Assembly: GCA_902776185.1 (NCBI GenBank)
Contig: CACYPH010000015.1
Coordinates: 1,048 to 48,222 of the forward strand
DNA length: 47,175 bases
Origin: an uncultured Ruminococcus sp.
GTDB lineage: Bacteria > Bacillota > Clostridia > Oscillospirales > Acutalibacteraceae
Direction of reading: 5' to 3'
Position 1 is the stretch's first letter; the number at the start of each line of letters is the position of its first letter. Shown here piece by piece: positions 1 to 8,548 of the stretch. The translations under genes and the position numbers were made by a program. The notes beneath the pieces were generated by a model, which made no database searches, was not told the DNA's origin, and saw only the letters and a program-made list of their open reading frames with translations.

Positions 1-404
1 GAGTTTTCCTCGCTCGTCGCTACGCTCCTCCCTCGAAAAACTCGCGGCGATCTACTACAGACTCAAAAATTGTTGCAACTTGCTATTGCAATTTGCGAAT
101 ATGATTCTTTCATAATAATCCGTAAATATCTTCTGTAAAATGTTCATGGATTTATTATACCATAGCTACCCTTAAAAATTCACCCCCCTCATGATTGAGG
201 GGGCTGGGGGAGCTGATGTGTCCTTGACACTTTTTTATGGCTTTTCAGAGGGTACTACTAAGATGATGCTATTTCAATACTATGAGCAAAATTTTGGGCG
301 ATTTCGGAGCGGAATTCGGACGGCTGATACTGAAACCAGGACAAAAAATAATGACCAAAACATCACTGTTTAAGCCATTCTTGCAGTAAAAAGGGTAATA
401 AAAA
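1..404. other. intergenic region, no gene recognised
   Basis: I see no credible gene here. Positions 1-43 form an imperfect inverted repeat (GAGTTTT against AAAACTC at the ends). Positions 184-203 form an 8-bp C/G-rich hairpin with a 4-base loop (CCCCCTCA/TGAGGGGG). A short open frame over 191-373 has no SD, begins inside that hairpin and looks random. The stretch lies downstream, on the minus strand, of the truncated tRNA at 405-458. Confidence 0.5.
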
Positions 405-430
405 GGTCTCCTCTTAGACATTTGGAGACC
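391..430 (-). terminator. hairpin with T-run made from the tRNA anticodon arm
   Basis: On the minus strand GGTCTCC (424-430) pairs perfectly with GGAGACC (405-411) across a 12-base loop and is followed directly by TTTTATTACCCTTTTT. This has the form of an intrinsic terminator. Its 5' arm is the 5' side of the tRNA anticodon stem-loop, so the structure exists only because the tRNA is interrupted at this point. Confidence 0.5.
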
Positions 431-458
431 GCTGCTCTACCAACTGAGCTATACCCCT
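418..458 (-). pseudogene. 5' half of tRNA-Trp (anticodon CCA), truncated
   Basis: Read on the minus strand the sequence starts AGGGGTATAGCTCAGTTGG and gives a normal acceptor 5' strand (AGGGGTA), D-arm (GCTC/GAGC), anticodon 5' stem (GCGGT) and loop CTCCAAA with anticodon CCA, which is tryptophan. Immediately after loop position 38 the expected complementary stem ACCGC, T-arm and acceptor 3' strand are missing. I could not find the 3' half anywhere in 1-404. The promoter just upstream is intact, so the half is probably transcribed. Alternatives are a junction left by an element integrated at the anticodon loop, a local deletion, or an assembly artefact. Confidence 0.75.
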
Positions 459-521
459 AAATATTTGGTTGTGATTTCGGGTGTCGCGCTGATGTGCGGC
501 GCCCTCTTTCATGCGAGGAAT

Positions 522-550
522 AGTATAACATCTCGCCCTTGAAAAGTCAA
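522..550 (-). promoter_or_regulatory. sigma-A promoter of the tRNA-Trp fragment
   Basis: On the minus strand TTGACT (545-550), a 17-base spacer and TATACT (522-527) make a near-consensus housekeeping promoter. Its -10 lies about 64 bases upstream of the tRNA 5' end at 458, so the primary transcript would have a leader. Confidence 0.75.
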
Positions 551-955
551 GAAATATTTCTAAACTCTGTTACATTTCCCGGGTCGATTCTATATCTTTT
601 TCTTCTTTTTCAGGGGTCAAGGGGATTCAATTCTTTTCGCACCAATTAACAGCATTTTTTCTTTTCTGCCTGATGATTTCTTCCTTTTTTATTCTGCGGC
701 TAATTTGCAGCTGAGTAAAATAATAAATAGAAAGAGTATACCCACACAAGTGAGTAACTTCCATAACAGTAACGCAGGTTATAACTTGCGAAATGATTGA
801 ATGTTAGAGTAACCAATGATTGCCTGGTGATTATACGTCAATTGAATTATGAAAGAATTGTTTGACGAAGGCGTCATCTATGAAAAAGGCTCCTCACAGA
901 AAAATGATAACTTTTCGCAGAATTGTATTGAACTCTCAGTCTCCTTCGAGGGTAG
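551..955. other. intergenic region, no gene recognised
   Basis: AT-rich, with stop codons in all forward frames and no SD-supported start leading into a long frame. The ATG at 880 (MKKAPHRKM...) opens a frame different from the dockerin that follows. It may be what is left of a signal peptide, but it has no hydrophobic core, so I do not call it. Confidence 0.4.
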
Positions 956-1222
956 AATATCGAAGAAAATCTGTCTCTTGCAAATTGCTCGACAGTCGCT
1001 TCACCCGCCGCGCAGTACATGACCGGCGACCTTGACGGCGACGGCGAAGTTACCGTGAACGACGTCACCGAGCTTCAAAGGATCCTTGCGGAATTTGACG
1101 ACCTTGACCTTTCCGATCCCGCAGTTTTCACGGCGGCGGATTTCAACAAAGACGGCAAGGTGAACATCCGCGATGTGACCTGCGGTCAGCGTTATCTCGC
1201 GGGTTTTATAACCGAATTATAA
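956..1222 (+). pseudogene. orphan type-I dockerin domain, start lost
   Basis: The frame reads two dockerin repeats: GDLDGDGEVTVNDVTELQRIL and, 20 residues on, ADFNKDGKVNIRDVTCGQRYL. Each is a calcium-binding F-hand (D-x-N/D-x-D-G) followed by a helix. Dockerins attach enzymes to cohesins of a scaffoldin in cellulosome/amylosome complexes. Upstream, the same frame is open only back to a TAG at 953-955 and ends in ...CSTVASPAAQY, which resembles the end of a signal peptide with its cleavage site. The N-terminal part is absent. The only ATG (1019) has no SD and sits at the first calcium loop. I read it as the remnant of a secreted protein that was reduced to its dockerin. It could instead be a very small exported protein whose start I failed to see. 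Confidence 0.6.
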
Positions 1223-1235
1223 TTCTGTATCGGAA

Positions 1236-1267
1236 CAAAAAAGCAGGCTTTTCGAAGTCTGCTTTTT
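1236..1267 (+). terminator. intrinsic terminator after the orphan dockerin
   Basis: AAAAAGCAG and CTGCTTTTT pair around a short loop with the T-run built into the 3' arm, about 14 bases after the dockerin stop codon. Confidence 0.75.
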
Positions 1268-1341
1268 CTTTATGAAAAAAGAGCAAAAAATCACACTAAA
1301 AATCATTGAAAAATCGCCGTAAATCTATATCTTATTCCATA

Positions 1342-1369
1342 TTGAATAAAATTGCATTCATGTTATAAT
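1342..1369 (+). promoter_or_regulatory. promoter of the amylase gene
   Basis: TTGAAT (1342-1347), a 16-base spacer and TATAAT (1364-1369), preceded by TG one base upstream (extended -10). A second TATAAT follows 3 bases later. The gene start is 80 bases downstream, with an AAAGGAAG SD. Confidence 0.6.
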
Positions 1370-1449
1370 TATTATAATGTAAACTGGACAAATGAGCGCT
1401 CGGTGTCATTCGCAAAAAATAGAGGTTTTTACAGAAAGGAAGTTTTGGA

Positions 1450-4415
1450 ATGAAGAAAAAAACGATTTCACTCGCGCTGTGCTTTGCCATGCTCATTTCA
1501 ATGCTCGCCGTCGGATTCACCACAACATCCGCTGCGACCGTTGAATCTGCTTCGACAGGGTACAGCAAAATAGAAAGTGCCGACGATTTCTCTTGGGATA
1601 ACGCCAACGTCTACTTTCTTTTGACCGACCGTTTTGCAAACGGCGACACCTCAAACGACCACTCCTACGGCAGAGCTCTTGACGCCAACGGAAACCCGCT
1701 CAGCGGCTGGCAAACCGCTCTCTTACCCAGAAGATCAACGAGGGTTATTTCGATAACCTCGGCGTAAACGCGCTTTGGATCTCCGCTCCTTACGAGCAGA
1801 TCCACGGCTATGTTGACTCGGGTAACGGTCACTTTGCGCACTATTCCTACCACGGCTACTATGTTCTTGACTACACCGAGACCGACGCTAACTTCGGTAC
1901 AAAGGCAGAGTTCAAGACGCTGGTAGACACCGCTCACGCTCACGGTATCCGCATAGTAATGGATATCGTTATGAACCACGCGGGCTACAACAACATCGTG
2001 GATATGGAAACATACAACTACGGTACCATCACCAACAAAAGCGCCATCGACGCTTATAAGTACAAGCTCAACGACGTCGAAGGCTTCCACAATTACATAG
2101 ACTACTCCAGCTCTTCCTCCGATTGGGGAACCTGGTGGGGCGACAGCTGGGTACGCAGCGGTCTGCCTGGATATCATGGCGGCGACGGCGGCGACGATCT
2201 TCATCAGTGCCTTGCAGGTCTTCCTGACTTCCGTACCGAGTCTACCTCGAGCGTAAGCATCCCGACCTTCCTGCAGCAGAAGTGGCAGTCTGAGAATACC
2301 TACAACGCCAAGATCGCTAAATACGGCAGCTCCGGCACCGTTTCCGACTACCTTACAACCTGGCTTGCAGAGTGGGTAGAGACCTACGGTGTAGACGGCT
2401 TCCGCTGCGACACCGCAAAGCACGTTGAGCTCGCTTCCTGGAAGAAGCTAAAGACAAAGTGCGTTGCCGCGCTCAACACATGGAGACAGAACCATCCCAC
2501 CTCTGCAGGCGCGGATTGGGACGAAGACTTCTGGATGACCGGCGAGTGCTGGGGTCACGGCTTAGGCAAGAGCCCCTACTACACCGAGGGCGGCTTTGAC
2601 TCGATGATCAACTTCTCCATCACCGGCTCCACGGGCGGCTCTAGCGGTATGCCCGAGGCGAGCTCCGTAAACGGTATGTATCAGAACTACGCGGACGCTA
2701 TCAACAGCGACCCGAACTTCAACGTGCTTACATACATCTCCTCGCACGACACCAACCTTGTAAGGAACAATCCCAATTGGCAAGGCACGGCGTTCCAACT
2801 GTTGCCCGGCGGTATTCAGATATTCTACGGCGACGAAACTTCCCGTCCGCTCGTTTCGGGACTTGCAGTCGGCGGAGACGGTCACGCCGTAAGAAGCGAT
2901 ATGAACTGGGGACAGAACGCGGCTCAGCTTGCTCACTGGCAAAAGGTCGGTAAGTTCCGTGCCAACCACGTAGCGGTGGGCGCGGGCGAGCATCGTCAGA
3001 TCACTCCCTACAGCTCATCTACCGGCTATGTGTTCGCGCGTACCTATGACGACGGAGATGTAAGCGACGCGGTCGTATGCTGCATCGGCGCGCCCGTAAA
3101 TCAGAACATCACCGTTAATCTGGGCTCGGTATTCCAGAACGGAAAGACCGTAACCAACGAATACGACGGCACCACAGCGGTCGTTCAGAACGGCAGCGCT
3201 ACCTTTAACTCGGGAGCGCAGGGCGTAATCCTGATTTCGGGTCCGCAGTCCACCATCCAGATGTCGCTCAAGAGCGATAAAAAGGCATTCTATGACAGTA
3301 TGACCGTCACCACAAAGCTGCGCGGCGCAGACTACGCTATGGTAAGCATTGCCGGCGGCACTGCTTTCAGGGTAGTTGACGGACAGACCTTTGAAATCGG
3401 CGACGGCATCGCTGTAGGCGAGTCCTTCGATGTCACCATGACCGCCTCTAACGCCGAGGAAGACGCGGTAATGACATTCACCTATAAGAAGAAGGACCCC
3501 GCCGCGGTGGCACGCGTCTACTTTGACAACACCCAGTACAACTGGTCGACCGTTAATATATATGTATATGACGAATCGGGTTCCTCGGTTGTTGAAAACC
3601 AGGCTTGGCCCGGCGTCGCTATGGATTTTGACACCGAGACCGGTCTGTATGTTTACGAGGTCGAGGATGAGCTCGTCGACAACGGCGCTGTAGTATTCAA
3701 CGCCGGCTCCGGTCAGGCGCAGTATCCCGCAGAGGGCGTCCGCCTCGACATTGAGGGCACCGATAAGATCCTCATCAACAAGACCACCTGGAAGGACTAC
3801 GAGGGCGAAACAGTTGAAACTCCCGAGCCTCCCGATCCCGGCACGATGCGCACGGTTTACTTCGACAACTCGAGCGCGAACTACACCACTCCCTGCATCC
3901 ACGTCTGGAATTCCGGTTCCAATGACGCTTACAAGCCCTGGCCGGGCATCACAATGACCAAGGGCGAGGGCAACCTCTACTACGCGTCTTTCCCCGCAAC
4001 ATATGATATGTGCGTGTTCAGCGACAATAAGGCTAACCAGACCGGCGATATCACAATGCCGTCTTATCAGAACGCGCTTTACTCCAACGGCAGTTGGTCC
4101 GAGGTTCAGGGCGACACAACTCAACCCACCGATCCAACTCAGCCCACTCAGCCGACCCAGCCCACAGATCCCACCCAGCCCGACACCGGCGACAAGGTGC
4201 TCCTCGGCGACGCGGACGGAGACGGTGAGGTAACAATCCTCGACGCGACATGTATCCAGCGCCACCTCGCGAGCATCCCGACCTTCGCGTATAATGAAGA
4301 CGTCGCCGATACCGATTTAGACGGTTCGATCTCAATCATTGACGCAACCTATATTCAAAGGTGGCTGGCAAGTCTGCCTACCAACGATAAGATCGGTAAG
4401 CCGATCAGCAAATAA
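1450..4415 (+). pseudogene. secreted dockerin-bearing alpha-amylase (GH13), frameshifted
   Basis: Extracellular starch-cleaving enzyme of GH13. The start ATG follows AAAGGAAG and opens a signal peptide (MKKKTISLALCFAMLI...TTSAA). The barrel begins at YFLLTDRFANGD and breaks off near 1714-1725: the frame runs into a stop at 1767 and resumes in another frame at LTQKINEGYFDNLGVNALWI, open to 4415. The usual FHGGD-type segment between GWQT and LTQKI is missing, so an out-of-frame deletion of roughly 30 bases is likely. Beyond it everything is intact: DIVMNH, nucleophile Asp in GFRCDT (2409-2411), acid/base Glu in TGECWG (2544-2546), Asp in SSHDTN (2748-2750). Two CBM26-like modules follow (about 3505-3800 and 3840-4110), then a TQPT linker and a two-repeat dockerin (4200-4390) ending NDKIGKPISK. 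Function is lost unless the gap is a sequencing error. Confidence 0.85.
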
Positions 4416-4454
4416 TCACACATAACAACGCACCGCATACAGGACATTGGTATG

Positions 4455-4507
4455 CTCCCTTTATGGAAGACAGTGAAATAAAAAACACTGTTGGACCATG
4501 AAGGGAG
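4455..4507 (+). promoter_or_regulatory. hairpin covering the transposase SD
   Basis: CTCCCTTTATGG (4455-4466) pairs with CCATGAAGGGAG (4496-4507), apart from one wobble position. Inside it ACAGTG (4470-4475) pairs with CACTGT (4486-4491). The 3' arm contains the AGGGAG SD of the transposase start at 4515, so transcripts read in from outside would have the start buried. This arrangement is known for several insertion sequences. Confidence 0.55.
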
Positions 4508-4514
4508 TTTTGTT

Positions 4515-4719
4515 ATGTCCAGAAAAGGAAAAATAGAAATAGAAGAAAAGATAAAAATAGTATGTGAATGCCTCGAGGGAGAGCTGAGTCAAACACAGGC
4601 AGCAGAAATCGTAGGAGTACATCACGAAACCATACGAGAATGGATAGCAAGATATCAAGCAGAAGGGAGCTTAGGGCTGTCGAATATTGAACAGCATAAT
4701 CGAGTATACAGTAAGGAAT
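4515..4719 (+). mobile_element. IS3-family transposase OrfA, N-terminal fragment
   Basis: About 68 residues beginning MSRKGKIEIEEKIKIVCECL, a helix-turn-helix of the IS3/IS150 OrfA type (SQTQAAEIVGVHHETIREWI is the recognition part). It normally binds the IS ends and is completed by OrfB through frameshifting. The start at 4515 is chosen for its AAGGGAG SD 8 bases upstream. After NRVYSKE the similarity ends abruptly. From about 4720 the DNA belongs to a hydrolase gene read in another frame. Neither OrfB nor a right end is present. The fragment could not transpose. It marks a deletion or recombination junction between the amylase and the hydrolase. Confidence 0.75.
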
Positions 4720-5403
4720 GCCCAGACCAACGACGCCTTCGGACAGATCAAGACCTACAATATCCATACGAAACAGAATGAGGTCATCGGCTCGTGGAAC
4801 GAGCGGTTTGAATATACCGACGACGATATCAACGCCTATATCGAATTTGTCGAGCGTCAGGGCTACAAGCATATCTACCTTGCGGGGCACTCCCTCGGCG
4901 CGAACAAAGTGATATACTACCTCTCCCGTCATCACGATGATCGGGTCGAGAAGTTCCTGCTCCTCAGTCCCGCTAACTTAGAGCACATGATGAGCGGTGT
5001 GACCGATGATGAGCGTGAATATATCCGTGAGCAGGTCGAGAGCGGTGACGGCGACAAGCTACTGCCGTTCTACTTTATGGGCTGGATCATGTGTATCGCC
5101 AACACCGCCTACGACTGGACATGGACGGATATGCTGAACAATGTTCATGTAGAGCCCGACCGCGACTTCTCTCAGGTAGAGCAAATCACCCACACCGGCG
5201 CACTCCTGATCGGCACGCTCGACACCTTCACCTACGGTGACCCGTCGGGATTTCTGAAAACCATCAACGACCATATGCCGACCGCAAAGCAGAATCAACT
5301 GATCTTCATCGAAGGTACGGGTCACACCTATCAGCAGAAGCATTCTTTCAATTTTTTCGTACAATATTGTGACGTAATCGGAGGCATTACGAATCTCGCT
5401 TGA
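4720..5403 (+). pseudogene. alpha/beta hydrolase, 5' end lost at the IS junction
   Basis: About 227 residues of an alpha/beta-hydrolase of the kind that has a cap with long helices (DUF1749-like). Visible are the nucleophile elbow GHSLGANK (Ser near 4892) preceded by a beta strand (KHIYLAG), the strand FLLLSPANLE, and the late GTGHTYQQKH with the probable catalytic His. The acid may be in LLIGTLDTFTYGD. The first strand and oxyanion region are missing. The frame continues upstream into IS sequence as far as a TTG at 4687 with no SD, and the first in-frame ATG lies far inside. I therefore call it 5'-truncated. The substrate cannot be told. The sequence after the junction is otherwise undamaged, so the truncation may be recent. 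Confidence 0.7.
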
Positions 5404-5426
5404 AAACAAAAACATAAAATTGCTTA

Positions 5427-5455
5427 TTGTGTAGTGAAAAGTTAGATGTTATAAT
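5427..5455 (+). promoter_or_regulatory. promoter of the two-component system
   Basis: TTGTGT (5427-5432), a 17-base spacer and TATAAT (5450-5455) with an extended-10 TG at 5447-5448. About 95 bases of leader precede the kinase start. Confidence 0.6.
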
Positions 5456-5550
5456 CAATGCATACTGATAAAGTTGGGTGTTGACGAAAAAGCATTCTCA
5501 GCAGCTACATCTTTTCTGCCCGTACTTTGCTATTTTGAGGAGGTGGCGTG

Positions 5551-6816
5551 ATGACAGACTATATTATATTGATGCCTCTCGGCATTTTGATGTTCGGTTT
5601 GACGCCAATCGTGGCGCGGGATTCTTATCTCAATAAACAGCAAAAGAAAATCATGTCATGGATCATCGGTCTGATCATCCTGCTCGTGATTCAGAATGTC
5701 GCCGATTATATTTTGCAAACAGTGATCAGCATGCCGTATGTCAGAACGCTGGTCAGTATCGCGGGCTATATTATCCGGCCGACCATTATAGTATTTTTCT
5801 GCAAGCTGGTGAAGCCAAACGGCAGGAATACCGTTGCATGGATATTGCTCGCATTCAACGCCGCCGTCTATCTCACGGGTACCTTCTCTCATATTCCGTT
5901 TTATATCGATGAAAACAATCATTTTCAGGGCGGTTTACCCTATATTGGCCAAACAAAATTTGTTGTCAGCTTTATTTTGCTGTTCCATTTGATTTATTGC
6001 ACGGTCAGCGAATACCGCAAGAAGAAAACGTGGATATGGATACCGGTCGCCAATGTCGTTCTGGTCATGGCAGCGGTGTTTATGGATATATCGCCCCTCT
6101 ACCGCGATTATCCCGTCAGTTATCTGACAATCTCCATCGTGTGCTGCGGGTTGTTCTATTATATCTGGCTGCATCTGGAATTTGTTAAGGAACACGAAAA
6201 CGCGCTGATGGCGGAGCAGAGGATCAAGCTGATGATGTCGCAGATCCAGCCTCATTTTCTGTACAACAGTCTTTCATCCATATCCGAGCTGTGCGAGACC
6301 GATCCCAAGAAAGCGCAGCAGATGACGGATGACTTCTCCGAATATCTGCGGTATAACCTCACGGCGCTGAACAGTGAAAAACTGATTTCTTTTGAAAAGC
6401 AGCTCGAACAGACGGAGATATACCTGAAAATCGAGAAGACGAGGTTCGAGGATCGTGTCAACGCGGTCTATGAGATCGAAGCGACGGATTTTGAAGTCCC
6501 GACCCTCACAATACAGCCCCTTGTGGAAAATGCGGTACGGCACGGTATCTGCAAGCGTCAGAGAGGCGGCACGGTCACCATCCGTTCTTATGAAACGGAG
6601 CATGAGTATGTCATCGAGATCGCCGATGACGGCGTCGGCTTTGATACGGAAAGCATAGCCAAAGACGGCGAGACGCATGTGGGGCTCGAGAATGTCCGCG
6701 CAAGGCTTGCCTACTTCGGCAATACCTTAGAGATCAAGAGTGTATTGAATACCGGCACAATAGCCACAATAAAAGTCCCCAAGAAGAAATCCGGGAAGGG
6801 AGAGAAAAGCAGATGA
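5551..6816 (+). CDS. sensor histidine kinase, LytS/YpdA-like (His_kinase family)
   Basis: Membrane sensor kinase, 421 residues. The first half has six or seven hydrophobic helices (residues about 5-205) and no large extracellular domain, so the signal is probably sensed in or near the membrane. The phosphoacceptor region is QIQPHFLYNSL (His about 235), the mark of the His_kinase/LytS type, followed by an ATPase domain with the N-box TIQPLVENAVRHG (about 320-331), ADDGVGF and a GLENVRARL G-box. I start at ATG 5551, 6 bases after AGGAGGT. A GTG directly before it is too close to the SD. Its stop overlaps the next start (ATGA), so kinase and regulator are translationally coupled. Neighbouring secreted-protein genes with the shared upstream element are candidate targets. 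Confidence 0.88.
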   Translation: MTDYIILMPLGILMFGLTPIVARDSYLNKQQKKIMSWIIGLIILLVIQNVADYILQTVISMPYVRTLVSIAGYIIRPTIIVFFCKLVKPNGRNTVAWILLAFNAAVYLTGTFSHIPFYIDENNHFQGGLPYIGQTKFVVSFILLFHLIYCTVSEYRKKKTWIWIPVANVVLVMAAVFMDISPLYRDYPVSYLTISIVCCGLFYYIWLHLEFVKEHENALMAEQRIKLMMSQIQPHFLYNSLSSISELCETDPKKAQQMTDDFSEYLRYNLTALNSEKLISFEKQLEQTEIYLKIEKTRFEDRVNAVYEIEATDFEVPTLTIQPLVENAVRHGICKRQRGGTVTIRSYETEHEYVIEIADDGVGFDTESIAKDGETHVGLENVRARLAYFGNTLEIKSVLNTGTIATIKVPKKKSGKGEKSR

Positions 6817-7598
6817 AGATCATTGTCGCCGACGACGAAAGATTACAGCTGGGCAGGCTGGAGCGATCGGTCAGCAAGGTCGTTCCCACAGCTGAGATCA
6901 TTGCTTTTTCAAATTCGACCGAGCTGCTGAACCGGATCGAGAGCGGCAGCTCAGCCGATGTTGACGTCGCCTTTCTCGATATCGAAATGGGTGCGGTCAG
7001 CGGTATCCGGATCGCGAAGAAACTGCAAGCGGTCAATCCCAAGATCAATATCGTCTTCGTGACCGGATTTCTCGAATACGCGCCCGACGCCTTCGAGCTC
7101 AGGGCGAGCGGCTACGTCAGTAAGCCCGCGACCGAGCAAAAGATACAGGCGGAGATCGACAATCTGCGCTATCCGATGCCCAAGCCGCCGAACGGTCGAA
7201 TTGTATGCGCGAAATGCTTCGGATATTTTGACGTCACAGCAAACGGCGAGCCGCTGAGATTCAAGCGTGAAAAAACAAAGGAGCTTTTTGCTTACCTGAT
7301 CGACAGGCGGGGAGCCGTATGCACGCCGAGAGAGATCTGCTCCGCTCTATGGGAAGAAGAAAAGCCCGACTATCTGCGCCAGCTGACCAAAGACCTGCGC
7401 GAAACGCTGAAAGCAGTCGGCGCTCAGGACGTCTTTATCGCCCGTTTCAAGGAGTATCATATCGTACCGGAGCTGATCGAATGTGACTTTTACGATTATC
7501 TGGACGACAAGCCGTATGCTGTCAAGGCGTTTCAAGGAGAGTATATGTCACAGTACGGTTGGGCGGAGAAAACGCTCGGCGAGTATTTTTACAAATAA
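6813..7598 (+). CDS. response regulator with winged-helix/BTAD-like output domain
   Basis: 261 residues. The receiver domain (1-120) has the acidic pocket VADDE, phosphoacceptor Asp56 in FLDIEMG, and Lys104 in GYVSKPA. The C-terminal half is not the LytTR domain usually paired with LytS-like kinases. FGYFDVTANGEPLRFKREKTKELFAYLIDRRG with LWEEEKPDYLRQLTKDLRETL resembles the winged helix of OmpR/SARP-type regulators plus a short helical (BTAD-like) tail. It would bind DNA when phosphorylated by the coupled kinase at 5551. The duplicated 70-bp element that starts 12 bases after the stop is the obvious candidate binding site. Targets are inferred from position only. Confidence 0.85.
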   Translation: MKIIVADDERLQLGRLERSVSKVVPTAEIIAFSNSTELLNRIESGSSADVDVAFLDIEMGAVSGIRIAKKLQAVNPKINIVFVTGFLEYAPDAFELRASGYVSKPATEQKIQAEIDNLRYPMPKPPNGRIVCAKCFGYFDVTANGEPLRFKREKTKELFAYLIDRRGAVCTPREICSALWEEEKPDYLRQLTKDLRETLKAVGAQDVFIARFKEYHIVPELIECDFYDYLDDKPYAVKAFQGEYMSQYGWAEKTLGEYFYK

Positions 7599-7609
7599 AT
7601 ATTTTTTTC

Positions 7610-7679
7610 AAAAAGCGTGACTATTTTTCTTTTTAAGAAAGATTTGTCACGCTTTTGTTACGAGCGATATGTTATAGTA
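7610..7679 (+). promoter_or_regulatory. inverted-repeat promoter element, copy A
   Basis: Perfect 11-bp arms AAAAGCGTGAC (7611-7621) and GTCACGCTTTT (7646-7656) with a 24-base spacer, then TG-N-TATAGT (7670-7678), an extended -10. No good -35 is visible, suggesting activator dependence. 63 of 70 bases agree with copy B at 8956-9025, with no gaps. The hairpin may also end the regulator transcript, but conservation runs through the -10, which a terminator would not need. Confidence 0.65.
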
Positions 7680-7705
7680 ATATATTGAAAGGATGAGATA
7701 ACACC

Positions 7706-8401
7706 ATGAAAAGAACAATCATTAGCATCATTACTATTGCGCTTATCGCAACACTCTCAGCCGGATGTCTCACAGCCTGCAGCGAAAAGGAAGGTAAGAA
7801 ATCTTCCGAAACAACCGCAGCTACTGATGTCGCAACAACCGCGCCGACTTCATCTGCTTCGTCACAGCCTTCGGTTCAGTCGACAACTGCAGCTCCCGCA
7901 GACACAGCTCAGAGCGAAACCGCATCTCCGGAACAGGAGAGTTATATGAAACAGCAAAAAGCGATTCAGAAAGCGGTAGAATCAGCTGAACAGCTCTACG
8001 GTCAAGGTGAGTGGGGCGTAGCGAGCTTTGAAAAGCAAACCTCCGACGCGGGAACAGAAATGTACTATATCGGCTTGGTCGATTATTCCAACTCACAGTC
8101 CCCGACCTATTACTTTTATGTTGACGGCGAAAACTGCTCTCCTGATAACAGTGCAAACGCTCAGGCAGCGGCTCCCGAAGGACAGGATGAACAAGCTAAC
8201 AAACAGAAGGCAGCTTACAACGCGATCTCAAAAGCCGAGGAGCTCTATGGTGAAGGTAACTGGGGCGTATCAAGCTTTGAACAGCAGACTTCGTCCGACG
8301 GTTCAACTGTATACTATATCGGAGTGACGAACTATGCTGATTCGCAGGCGTCGGTCTACTATTTTTATGCTGATGCAGACACCTGTACCCCTGCTGAGTA
8401 A
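7706..8401 (+). CDS. secreted lipoprotein with tandem duplicated domain
   Basis: 231 residues. A signal peptide (MKRTIISIITIALIATLSAG) leads to a lipobox LTAC with Cys25, then a Ser/Thr/Ala-rich linker to about residue 75 as is usual for a lipoprotein tethered in a Gram-positive wall. Two copies of a roughly 65-residue domain follow. Each has a helix (KQQKAIQKAVESAEQLYGQG / KQKAAYNAISKAEELYGEG), the core WGVASFE / WGVSSFE, and a strand region MYYIGLVDYSNSQSPTYYFY / VYYIGVTNYADSQASVYYFY. I do not recognise the family. The alternating aromatic strands suggest a small beta sheet facing a helix, possibly a ligand- or wall-binding unit. Expressed from the extended -10 of copy A, so likely in the regulon of the upstream two-component system (inference). 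Confidence 0.85.
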   Translation: MKRTIISIITIALIATLSAGCLTACSEKEGKKSSETTAATDVATTAPTSSASSQPSVQSTTAAPADTAQSETASPEQESYMKQQKAIQKAVESAEQLYGQGEWGVASFEKQTSDAGTEMYYIGLVDYSNSQSPTYYFYVDGENCSPDNSANAQAAAPEGQDEQANKQKAAYNAISKAEELYGEGNWGVSSFEQQTSSDGSTVYYIGVTNYADSQASVYYFYADADTCTPAE

Positions 8402-8548
8402 TGTTGGCATAATCAACAATAATTGATCGATGGGCATTGCCTATAAAATCTGCTATCAGTGAAGGTAAGCTCTTGTTGGATGTTTGTTGAACATCGAATG
8501 GTTTACTGTAAAGCAGAAAGCTTTGAATTAAGACAAGAGGTTTTGCCC

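Noticed and set aside
191..373. Short open frame of 60 residues in the left intergenic region
   Set aside because: Its ATG lies within a C/G hairpin, there is no SD, and the composition looks random.
1665..4265. Long minus-strand open frames opposite the amylase gene
   Set aside because: They mirror the codon pattern of the plus-strand coding frame, have no SD and show no recognisable domains.
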